Below are positions 1 to 6,017 of a DNA stretch of 9,284 nucleotides, piece by piece (the stretch's first letter is position 1; each line of letters begins with the position of its first letter). Origin of the DNA: Actinomycetes bacterium (GTDB lineage Bacteria > Actinomycetota > Acidimicrobiia > Acidimicrobiales > RAAP-2); the NCBI GenBank assembly GCA_025352305.1, contig JANXTQ010000069.1:1-9284 (forward strand), read 5' to 3'. The translations under genes were made by a program, and so were the position numbers. A model generated the notes under the pieces. That model saw only the letters and a program-made list of their open reading frames with translations, ran no database searches and was not told the origin of the DNA.

Positions 1-164
1 TTGCCAATGCCGACGTTGCGGCCGGGGTGAAACTTCGTGCCGCGCTGGCGAATAATGATTGAGCCAGTGCGAACAGCGGTGCCGTCAAAGGCCTTGACGC
101 CGAGACGCTGCGCATTGGAATCGCGTCCGTTGCGGGTAGAACCGCCACCCTTGGTCTTAGACAT
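1..164 (-). CDS. rpmA: 50S ribosomal protein L27, N-terminal part (cut by window edge)
   Basis: L27 is a component of the large ribosomal subunit; its flexible N-terminal tail reaches towards the peptidyl-transferase centre. Fifty-four complete codons are visible before the left edge of the window cuts the gene. They read [20 protein letters not shown] and continue into the [19 protein letters not shown] and NVGIG segments typical of the family. The ATG at 162-164 is preceded by AAGGAG four bases upstream, which fixes the start. It lies 8 bases downstream of the rplU stop, the usual L21-L27 pair. The N-terminus begins directly with a short basic glycine-rich tail, so there is no sign of the cleaved leader found in some Firmicutes. 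The missing C-terminal part should lie just outside the window, with obgE as the expected next gene (known of the family, not seen here). Confidence 0.97.
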   Translation of the reverse strand, partial: MSKTKGGGSTRNGRDSNAQRLGVKAFDGTAVRTGSIIIRQRGTKFHPGRNVGIG

Positions 165-168
165 ACTG

Positions 169-174
169 CTCCTT
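169..174 (-). promoter_or_regulatory. Shine-Dalgarno site of rpmA
   Basis: AAGGAG on the minus strand, four bases upstream of the rpmA ATG. It overlaps the TAA stop codon of rplU (173-175), so a ribosome finishing L21 sits on the L27 initiation site. This suggests coupled synthesis of the two proteins. Confidence 0.75.
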
Positions 175-490
175 ACGCCTTAGCTGAGATGCTGGTGATC
201 TCAACAGTCGAATAGTGCTGACGGTGGCCCCAGCGCTTGCGCTGATTGGCCTTGGACTTATAGGTAAGTGCACGAATCTTGGGGCCCTTGACCTCACCGA
301 GCAACGTGCCCTTAACGAGGGCACCCTTTAACTGGGGGCCGGCCAAAACGGTTCCGTTGGCGTCGTCGACGACCAGTACGGGCACGAACTCCACGGCACT
401 TCCGACCTCTTCGGAGCGCAGGTCAACGCGGACCACCTGGCCCTCGCTCACCCGTTCCTGGGATGTTCCAACGCGGATAACGGCATACAT
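173..490 (-). CDS. rplU: 50S ribosomal protein L21
   Basis: L21 binds 23S rRNA in the large subunit. The 105-residue product has the normal length for the family and opens with MYAVIRVG. The C-terminal rRNA-binding signature is present: a lysine-rich segment ([10 protein letters not shown]), then GHRQ at about residues 88-91 and the final STVEITSI strand. The N-terminal hairpin is divergent, with [11 protein letters not shown] where many species have a TGGKQYKV-like sequence. The ATG start at 488-490 has a modest AGGA ten bases upstream. The gene follows the RNase E/G stop by 47 bases and precedes rpmA by 8 bases. The 47-base gap contains a 10-base palindrome (513-522) but no clear promoter or terminator, so co-transcription with rng is likely. 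The rng-rplU-rpmA order is widespread in bacteria. Confidence 0.97.
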   Translation of the reverse strand: MYAVIRVGTSQERVSEGQVVRVDLRSEEVGSAVEFVPVLVVDDANGTVLAGPQLKGALVKGTLLGEVKGPKIRALTYKSKANQRKRWGHRQHYSTVEITSISAKA

Positions 491-537
491 AGGTGAACCA
501 TCCTAGCCGGTAACGGGCCCGTCGAGTGCTAAAAGCT

Positions 538-2217
538 CTAGAGACCGGCGGCGAGGATGAATCCTCGCCCGTCACAGACCGAACAGACCGACGACACTGA
601 CTCGAGCAGTCCCTCATTGACACGTTTTCTCGTCATTTCAATGAGTCCGAGTTCGGAGATGTCAAAGACCTGGGTTCTCGTCTTGTCGCGCGAAAGGGCC
701 TGGCGCAGCGCGGAGGCCACGGCCTCGCGATTGGACTTGGCTTCCATATCAATGAAGTCAATGACGATAATTCCACCAATGTCACGCAGACGAAGTTGGC
801 GGGCAACTTCGTCGGCCGCTTCGAGGTTGTTGCGAAAGACCGTCTCTTCGAGATTGGTGGTGCCCACGTTTTTACCGGTATTGACGTCAATGACCGTGAG
901 GGCCTCGGTTCGCTCAATGATCAGTGAGCCACCCGAGGGCAGCCACACCTTTCGATCGAGCGCGCGGTGCAGCTGTTCGTGCACGAAGTAACGCTCAAAG
1001 ATGGGTAGTTCTTCGGCGCTGGGGTCGTAAAACTCAATACGATCCGCTAGTTCGGGATTGACGGCGAGCACGTACTCGAGAACCTTTTCGTACAGCGTGC
1101 GGTCGTCAATCAGTACCGCTCGGTAGTCATCGTTCAGCTCTTCACGCAGCACGCGAACCGCGAGGTCCAAATCGCGATAGATGAGCCGCGGTTGGTTGGA
1201 CTTAGCGACTTCGGCTTCAATGTTGGCCCACTTCTCACTGAGTGACGCGACGTCGCGCGTGAGGTCCTCGGCCGACACGCCTTCGGCGGCCGTGCGAACA
1301 ATCAGGCCGTGACGTTCCGGCTTGATGTCGTCAATGATTTTTCTCAGGCGGCGTCGTTCACCATCGGCGAGACGCTTGGAGATGCCAATCGTCGACGAGT
1401 TGGGCACTAACACCGCAAAGCGGCCGGGTAGGGACACTTCCTGAGTTAGTCGAGCTCCTTTGGCGCCAATGGCGTTCTTGGTCACTTGGCACAGGGCTGT
1501 TTGACCCGCGCGCAGCATCTGCTCAATTCGCTTGTCGTTTTGGGTGCGCGACTCCACGTCGTCATTGTCAAAACTGACGTCGCCTCGATAGAGCACGGCA
1601 TTTTTCGGAATACCAATATCTACGAAAGCCAGTTCCATACCCGGCAGAACGTTTTGAATTCGCCCGACGTAGATGTTTCCGTCAATCTGGTTCGTTTCGT
1701 CGGCGGCCTTGGCCACGGTGTACTCAACCAGTTGGCGCCCTTCGAGGGTCGCAATGTGCGTGGCATCGGCCGCTGCGTGCACGCACATCAAATAGCGGCC
1801 CTGGGCGCGGCCGACGCGCTCAGCGCCGCGACGACGCTTGGATTTGCGCGCCGAGTCGGCCGAATCGGGCGCTGAGGCTTCCACCACGGCGTCATTTCGC
1901 GGTCGAGGGGTGCTGTTGGCTCGTGGCGACGCGGGTGCACCGGTGCTGTTAGCAGGAGAACTACCGCCGGTTCCAGCGCCCTGAGCAGCGCCCTGTCCGC
2001 CCCCGCGGCCCCGTCCACCCCGTCGGCGTCGAGCGCCACTGGACGTGCGCGGTTGACTAGCGCCGCCGCGCGGATCAGTGCTCGCACTCGCTGGTGACCC
2101 GTTGGCCCGAGGAGGGGCCGATCGGGTATCTCCTACCTGTGGTGCCGGACGGGTATCACCAATTTTTGGTGCGTGGGCATCGCTGGTTAATTCGGTGCGG
2201 GGTGTCTCGTCGTTCAC
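538..2217 (-). CDS. rng: RNase E/G family endoribonuclease with RGG-rich N-terminal extension
   Basis: Single-strand-specific endoribonuclease for rRNA maturation and mRNA decay. The 559-residue product has a disordered, Arg/Gly/Pro/Ser-rich extension (about 1-140, with RRRRGGRGRGGG near 63-74), followed by the catalytic core. The S1 RNA-binding domain spans about 178-260 (GNIYVGRIQNVLPGME). The 5'-monophosphate sensor pair is R308-T309 in GLIVRTA. The Mg-binding aspartates are D444 (VIDVNTG) and D487 (VIDFIDM). The zinc-link cysteines are C545 and C548 in CSVC. Spacings between D444, D487 and C545 equal those between D303, D346 and C404 of E. coli RNase E. The protein ends 11 residues after the zinc link, so there is no C-terminal degradosome scaffold or small domain; accessory RNA contacts may lie in the N-terminal extension (inference). 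The GTG start at 2217 is fixed by AAGGAG 8 bases upstream. A 371-base leader precedes the gene and rplU follows 47 bases downstream. It could equally be named rne. Confidence 0.95.
   Translation of the reverse strand: MNDETPRTELTSDAHAPKIGDTRPAPQVGDTRSAPPRANGSPASASTDPRGGASQPRTSSGARRRRGGRGRGGGQGAAQGAGTGGSSPANSTGAPASPRANSTPRPRNDAVVEASAPDSADSARKSKRRRGAERVGRAQGRYLMCVHAAADATHIATLEGRQLVEYTVAKAADETNQIDGNIYVGRIQNVLPGMELAFVDIGIPKNAVLYRGDVSFDNDDVESRTQNDKRIEQMLRAGQTALCQVTKNAIGAKGARLTQEVSLPGRFAVLVPNSSTIGISKRLADGERRRLRKIIDDIKPERHGLIVRTAAEGVSAEDLTRDVASLSEKWANIEAEVAKSNQPRLIYRDLDLAVRVLREELNDDYRAVLIDDRTLYEKVLEYVLAVNPELADRIEFYDPSAEELPIFERYFVHEQLHRALDRKVWLPSGGSLIIERTEALTVIDVNTGKNVGTTNLEETVFRNNLEAADEVARQLRLRDIGGIIVIDFIDMEAKSNREAVASALRQALSRDKTRTQVFDISELGLIEMTRKRVNEGLLESVSSVCSVCDGRGFILAAGL
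2107..2160 (-). repeat. Tandem 27-base repeat in the 5' coding region of rng
   Basis: Two adjacent 9-residue units, GDTRPAPQV (residues 20-28) and GDTRSAPPR (29-37), form an imperfect tandem duplication within the disordered N-terminal tail. At the DNA level the shared core on the plus strand is cgggtatc, at 2123-2130 and 2150-2157. The same core occurs in inverted orientation in the upstream leader at 2294-2301. Confidence 0.7.
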
Positions 2218-2225
2218 GAGAAAAG

Positions 2226-2231
2226 CTCCTT
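2226..2231 (-). promoter_or_regulatory. Shine-Dalgarno site deciding the rng start
   Basis: AAGGAG on the minus strand with an 8-base spacer to the GTG at 2215-2217. It is one of the strongest ribosome-binding sites in the window, whereas folC, ndk and mreC have none that is recognisable. It lies 16 bases downstream of the last strong leader hairpin. Confidence 0.8.
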
Positions 2232-2247
2232 GCGTTCATGACGTGTT

Positions 2248-2273
2248 CCGCACGGCGCGTGGCGCGCGTGCGG
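2248..2273 (-). promoter_or_regulatory. Strong GC-rich hairpin upstream of the rng ribosome-binding site
   Basis: CCGCACG (2267-2273 read on minus) pairs perfectly with CGTGCGG (2248-2254). The stem continues as CGCG/CGCG after a single bulged base (2255), closing a three-base loop (2260-2262). That gives eleven pairs, nearly all G-C. It ends 16 bases before the rng Shine-Dalgarno site, and no T-run follows, so a role in translation control or mRNA processing is more likely than termination. Confidence 0.6.
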
Positions 2274-2285
2274 GTGCTCGAAGCG

Positions 2286-2303
2286 AACGGGAAGATACCC
2301 GTC
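2286..2303 (-). promoter_or_regulatory. Small hairpin in the rng leader
   Basis: On the minus strand ACGGG (2298-2302) pairs with CCCGT (2287-2291) around the six-base loop TATCTT, with one further G-U pair outside. The U-rich loop is the kind of sequence RNase E-type enzymes favour (family knowledge), although a closed loop would have to be accessible. Loop and 5' arm are also complementary to the rng coding repeat. Confidence 0.45.
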
Positions 2304-2338
2304 GTGATCGGTGCACACGGTCGAAAGTGGGTGGACAT

Positions 2339-2360
2339 CGGCGTTTCATTGATCGCGCCG
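2339..2360 (-). promoter_or_regulatory. Hairpin in the rng leader
   Basis: On the minus strand CGGCG (2356-2360) pairs with CGCCG (2339-2343) around a 12-base A-rich loop. It directly follows an AU-rich single-stranded stretch at 2361-2380. Confidence 0.4.
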
Positions 2361-2400
2361 GACATAGTGAAAGTAAAAATGGTGCGTGGTCCTTCTCTGC

Positions 2401-2422
2401 GACGTGCATTATCGGGCGCGTC
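2401..2422 (-). promoter_or_regulatory. Hairpin in the rng leader with one mismatch
   Basis: On the minus strand GACGCGC (2416-2422) faces GCACGTC (2401-2407), giving six pairs and one C-A mismatch around an eight-base loop. It is weaker than the downstream stems but adds to the chain of hairpins. Confidence 0.35.
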
Positions 2423-2567
2423 GAGAAAAGCGATATTCGACCGTATTTCGTCGATCACCGTAACCCTCGCGTTCTATCCCCGAGGCCTATTGGCCCAGGT
2501 GCACTGCATCTGTGGGAGCTCCATACGTGTTTGCGTAAAGAACTCGTGCCATCAGGTTACCGCGTTG

Positions 2568-2581
2568 CGAAGCGCGCTTCG
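2568..2581. repeat. 14-base perfect palindrome just after mrdA
   Basis: CGAAGCGCGCTTCG is its own reverse complement. With GTT/AAC outside and one unpaired G, the inverted repeat extends over 2564-2584. It starts about 8 bases after the mrdA stop codon. There is no T-tract on either side, so it is not a classical terminator; a transcript-stabilising stem or a protein-binding site are alternatives. Confidence 0.45.
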
Positions 2582-2588
2582 AACATGG

Positions 2589-4691
2589 CTAGTGCGATGT
2601 GGAGCCCGAATGTGACGTCGTTGTTCGAACGGCGGCGAAACTGACCGCTCGCAGGGGGTGTTTGACCAGATAGTTGAACGCTTGCGCCACCACCGGAGCG
2701 GCGCCGTCGGCACCGTAGCCACCCTCGCCAATAACGCAGATCACGGCGTAGCGCGGACTGGACGCCGGGCCAAAGCCAACAAACCACGAGTTCGGCTCTT
2801 GACCGTGCGAGTTTGACGCCGTTCCGGTCTTTCCCGCCACGACGTAGCTGGACAGATCAAATTTCGCGTACTGATGAAAGGGGTAATAAGCGGTGCCGCT
2901 CGGAGAGTTGATGACGCCAATGAGCCCCTGCAGAATCGGATCTCGAACTGCCGGCGGTAGACCAACGTGTCCGAGCACCCGTGATCCGTAGCGCAACGAT
3001 ACGCGCCCGTCGGGATTCACAATTCCCGCGGCAATCTGCGGAGCGTAACGAGTACCGCCGTTGGCGAATGTTGCATAGGCGTCGAGCATCGATATCGGCG
3101 TCACCGCCGTCGAGCCTTGACCGAAGGCCATTTCGACATTGTCACCGGTGTACCACTGATAGTTCGGAAATGCTTTGGGTGCCGCCGCGTGTAACGCCAA
3201 GCGCACCGTCGGTGAATCAACGCGGCCCTGACTTTCTGACGGCAGATCAACAAGCGAATACTGTCCGAGTCCGTAGTTCGCCGCCACGTCTTGAATAGCT
3301 GTTTCACCGTAACGCTGGTTGTGGGCCCAAAAGAGGTAGCCCAAGTTGTAGAAGTAGTAGTCCGAGGATTTAGTCAACGCCAGGGGCAGATTGACCAATC
3401 CCGAGCCCGACACCTCATCGTCGTGAAACAGACAGCCGTGGTTTCCTTGTAGACAGCCCGGAACTTTAAAGGTGCCCGTGTCGTTGACGTAGGTGCCCGC
3501 GGACATGACACCCTTTTGCAACTCAGCAGTGGCCGTAATCATCTTGAACGTTGAACCCGGCGTGTACTGGCCCTGGGTGACGTAGTTGTTCAACGCGCCA
3601 TTTCGAAGAACGGCCTTGTACACCTTGTTCGTCAGAACACCATTGAAGTTGTTCAGGTCGTAACCGGGATAGCTCGACAACGCAACGATTGCGCCGGTAC
3701 GTACGTCCATCACGGCCGCCGCCGCATTCGGTGCCGGTGGGAAACGACCACTTCGCGGGTCGACGTGCGTTCGAACTCGGTTTATTCCCTCGGTGAGGGC
3801 CGTGTCGAGCGCTTTTTGAAGTCCCTCGTCAATGTTGAGAACGACGGAACTGCCGACTTGGGGCTGAACAATGTGCGACGTGCCGAGGACGTTGCCGAGG
3901 CGATCAACGCGAACCTGGCGCGTTCCATCACGGCCGCGCAGCACGCTCTCGTAGAAATTCTCAATGCCGCTTTGACCAAAAAACGAGTTGTTCTGATAGT
4001 TCGGATGTGCAGCGAGTTCGCTCTGACTAATGGACGAGACGTAGCCCAGAACGTGCGGCGCCAGTGCTCCCCCGCTCGGGTAGTAACGAGAGGTGACCGT
4101 GGCGAGAGACACGCCCGGAAACTCGCTCGGATGTTGTCGAACGAAGTCCGCCATTGCGGGTGGGGTGCTGGTCAAAATGGGCTCGGGTTGATAGGCCAAA
4201 TAGTTGAGGTTGGCTAATCGCGCGTTGATCTGCGAAACGCTGAGTCCGGTCAGGGCCGAGAGCGCCCCTTTGATCGAAGGATTATTCGTCGCCTCTTGCA
4301 AGGAGATCTGCAGCTGCACGGACGTCTTGTTGCCCACGAGAACATTGCCGTTTCGATCTCGAATTTGGCCACGCGACGCCGGCACCACGCTCGTGCGCAA
4401 CGAGTTCTGCTGCACCGAGGCCACGGCCGCGGCGTGATTGACGACCTGAAGTAATACCAAGCGCATCAAAACAATCACCAAGAGAATGACGAAACAGGAA
4501 CCAACAATGCGCCAACGTAGTTCCGGACGAGCTCCGACCTCTTCGGGCGACGCCACGAGATCTCGCAGTCCCACGGATTTCGGTTGATTGATACGCGAAC
4601 CTGATCCCCTCGAGGGCCGTAGTGCGTACCAGGGTCGCCACGCGCGGCGAAATCGTCCTCCGGCCGAGCGCTCACGCCAACCGCGACTCAC
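2589..4691 (-). CDS. mrdA: Penicillin-binding protein 2, elongation transpeptidase (class B PBP)
   Basis: Membrane-anchored D,D-transpeptidase that cross-links peptidoglycan during cell elongation, normally working with RodA and MreBCD. The 700-residue product has a basic cytoplasmic N-terminus of about 58 residues, one membrane anchor (about 62-83) and a pedestal domain starting around SVVPASRGQIRDRNG (101-115). The transpeptidase domain carries the catalytic S380 and K383 (STFK), the S442-S443-D444 motif usual in PBP2, and K621-T622-G623. Length fits the family. Between the first two active-site motifs lies C413, H418, C420 and H423, possibly a disulfide or metal site. The GTG start at 4691 overlaps the mreD stop by four bases, so translation is probably coupled; an in-frame later start cannot be excluded. 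The usual partner rodA does not follow; instead a 371-base gap leads to rng. Confidence 0.96.
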   Translation of the reverse strand: MSRGWRERSAGGRFRRAWRPWYALRPSRGSGSRINQPKSVGLRDLVASPEEVGARPELRWRIVGSCFVILLVIVLMRLVLLQVVNHAAAVASVQQNSLRTSVVPASRGQIRDRNGNVLVGNKTSVQLQISLQEATNNPSIKGALSALTGLSVSQINARLANLNYLAYQPEPILTSTPPAMADFVRQHPSEFPGVSLATVTSRYYPSGGALAPHVLGYVSSISQSELAAHPNYQNNSFFGQSGIENFYESVLRGRDGTRQVRVDRLGNVLGTSHIVQPQVGSSVVLNIDEGLQKALDTALTEGINRVRTHVDPRSGRFPPAPNAAAAVMDVRTGAIVALSSYPGYDLNNFNGVLTNKVYKAVLRNGALNNYVTQGQYTPGSTFKMITATAELQKGVMSAGTYVNDTGTFKVPGCLQGNHGCLFHDDEVSGSGLVNLPLALTKSSDYYFYNLGYLFWAHNQRYGETAIQDVAANYGLGQYSLVDLPSESQGRVDSPTVRLALHAAAPKAFPNYQWYTGDNVEMAFGQGSTAVTPISMLDAYATFANGGTRYAPQIAAGIVNPDGRVSLRYGSRVLGHVGLPPAVRDPILQGLIGVINSPSGTAYYPFHQYAKFDLSSYVVAGKTGTASNSHGQEPNSWFVGFGPASSPRYAVICVIGEGGYGADGAAPVVAQAFNYLVKHPLRAVSFAAVRTTTSHSGSTSH

Positions 4692-5200
4692 GAGCGCGAC
4701 CAGCCGCCGAACTCAGCAACCCAGCGCGCAGCGCGCGAGAGAGGTCGAACCAAAACAAAGAACGCAGCCGCGTTAACGAGCATCATGGGCCACACGCTTG
4801 CTCGCCACAGCGAACTGTCACCAACAACGGCACCGAATGCGACGTACAACAGTGGGGCCAGCAGCCCGACGAATGCGCCAATGAGCGGTGGCACCCACCA
4901 CGCGGCCGCGTCGAGGTCTCCCACTCCCTCACGGGCTAGAAACGAAACGAGCAGTCCAATGAGCGCCCCCACGACGCCACTCAGTGCGAAAGGAGTTTGT
5001 GAGTGAGCGTCAAAGAGAACACCCGCAACGAAGCCACTGGCCACCGCGAAGGGCGTCGAACCGGTGAGTGAGAGAGCGAGAGGCCACAGCCACACCACCA
5101 TGACCACGACGCCCGCGATTCGTAGTGGCGAAATTATGGTGATCTGAGTAGCGACGAGAATCAGCGTGCTGAGCACGAGAGCGACGATGCCACGACTCAC
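4688..5200 (-). CDS. mreD: Rod shape-determining membrane protein MreD
   Basis: Small integral membrane protein of the elongasome, linking MreC and the PBP2/RodA pair to MreB on the inner face of the membrane. The 170-residue product has normal family length and about five or six hydrophobic segments (roughly 5-22, 27-46, 50-66, 71-89, 102-126 and 134-152). The best signature is the G-x-x-x-G-x-x-x-D and TPF stretch at residues 56-71 (GFVAGVLFDAHSQTPF), with D64 central. The sequence is otherwise poorly conserved, as is typical of MreD, and the call rests partly on its place between mreC and mrdA. The GTG start overlaps the mreC stop by four bases (GTGA), and its own TGA stop overlaps the mrdA GTG start in the same way, which points to strict translational coupling. 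Confidence 0.93.
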   Translation of the reverse strand: MSRGIVALVLSTLILVATQITIISPLRIAGVVVMVVWLWPLALSLTGSTPFAVASGFVAGVLFDAHSQTPFALSGVVGALIGLLVSFLAREGVGDLDAAAWWVPPLIGAFVGLLAPLLYVAFGAVVGDSSLWRASVWPMMLVNAAAFFVLVRPLSRAARWVAEFGGWSRS

Positions 5201-6015
5201 GTCGCGGGCTCCCAGATCAACACGTCAACGTAACTGAGGTGCGTGAGATCAGCGGCGGGCTTCAGAGTGAGCTCGTACGTTGAAGTGCCTGGAGTGAGGG
5301 TGATTGTGTGAACGCGCGCCACGGGCAGCCCCGCAGGAAACTGACCGCCCGCGAGTCCGTCGGTCGCAAAAATTGAACCCGGCCGAAGGGGCGAGGAAAT
5401 TTGCACGGCGCTGGCGCCTAGTGGATCGTTGACGCCGTGTCCGAGAACGAGTGCGTGCTCGCGCCCGTTGGTAAAGGTGACGCCGACGATGCTCGTCTGA
5501 TCAGTTATGAGCAGTACCGTCGCGCTGGTCGACGTGGTGGACACGACGCGACCAATTAATCCACCGTTGGCAACAACGGGCATACCAACGAGCACTCCGT
5601 CCGCAGTGCCCTTGGAGATGGTGACGCTGGCCGAAAAGTTGGAGGGTGAGTTCGCCGTGACCTGGGCGACGACGGTGTCGAGCGCACCCACGTAGGACAG
5701 GTGTTGCGTAGCGTTGATCTGCGCGAGTTGGCGTCGCAGGGCTGAGTTCTCATTGACCGTCAGACGTTCTCGTCCGAGTTCGGCGCGAAGCTGTTCGTTC
5801 TGTTTAAGAACGTCGGAGTAGTTAACCGCTCCCGCGAAGAGGTGAGCTACCGGATGGGCCACCAAATTGATCGTCCAGGTAAAAGGCGACACGATCGCGC
5901 GCGCCGATGCACTGAGACCTTTTGCGACTCCCCCGTTTGCGACGAGAACAACGCTGAACAAAAGGGCGCCGCTGAGAACCAAAACGACTCGGCGGCGCGA
6001 TCGGGCGGTCGCCAC
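5197..6015 (-). CDS. mreC: Rod shape-determining protein MreC
   Basis: Extracytoplasmic scaffold of the elongasome that contacts and activates PBP2. The 272-residue product has a basic N-terminus (RSRRR), one membrane anchor at about residues 9-27, a coiled-coil stretch at about 66-101 (KQNEQLRAEL onwards) and then the paired beta-domain periplasmic core. Hallmark segments are ISKGTADGVLVGMPVV (133-148), GGLIGRVV (151-158) and the late LAGGQFPAGLPVARV (221-235). It begins with GTG at 6013-6015, two bases after the mreB stop, without a recognisable Shine-Dalgarno site; reinitiation after mreB is likely. Its TGA stop overlaps the mreD start. No long C-terminal tail is present, unlike some actinobacterial versions. 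Confidence 0.95.
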   Translation of the reverse strand: MATARSRRRVVLVLSGALLFSVVLVANGGVAKGLSASARAIVSPFTWTINLVAHPVAHLFAGAVNYSDVLKQNEQLRAELGRERLTVNENSALRRQLAQINATQHLSYVGALDTVVAQVTANSPSNFSASVTISKGTADGVLVGMPVVANGGLIGRVVSTTSTSATVLLITDQTSIVGVTFTNGREHALVLGHGVNDPLGASAVQISSPLRPGSIFATDGLAGGQFPAGLPVARVHTITLTPGTSTYELTLKPAADLTHLSYVDVLIWEPAT

Positions 6016-6017
6016 AA

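Larger units (their letters stand above)
2218..2588 (-). promoter_or_regulatory. 371-base non-coding gap: putative structured 5' leader of rng
   Basis: This stretch between the mrdA stop and the rng start holds no recognisable gene. On the rng strand, in order of transcription, it contains: a 14-base palindrome beside the mrdA stop (2568-2581); a bulged hairpin (2479-2499); a 7-pair stem with one C-A mismatch (2401-2407 with 2416-2422); an AU-rich stretch (2361-2380); a 5-pair hairpin (2339-2360); a 5-pair plus G-U hairpin (2286-2303); and a strong GC hairpin (2248-2273). No run of T follows any stem, so none looks like an intrinsic terminator. I found no convincing -35/-10 pair. E. coli rne has a leader of about 360 bases through which RNase E controls its own mRNA; a similar role here is inference from position and structure only. 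A tRNA, RNase P RNA and tmRNA were looked for by their conserved motifs and not seen. Confidence 0.45.

Noticed and set aside
513..522. Palindrome ACGGGCCCGT between rng and rplU as a terminator
   Set aside because: It has no room for a loop, is only ten bases long and has no T-run; read-through into rplU is more likely.
2218..2588. tRNA, RNase P RNA, tmRNA or SRP RNA in the mrdA-rng gap
   Set aside because: The conserved T-loop, the RNase P and tmRNA core motifs and the SRP tetraloop region were looked for on the minus strand and not found.
2078..2644. Two overlapping plus-strand open frames (2078-2644 and 2094-2615) across the mrdA-rng gap
   Set aside because: They run antisense into both flanking genes, show no recognisable domain and no convincing ribosome-binding site. 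Open antisense frames are common in this composition.
3765..4217. 150-codon plus-strand open frame opposite mrdA
   Set aside because: Antisense shadow of the PBP2 pedestal and the start of its transpeptidase region, with no domain of its own.
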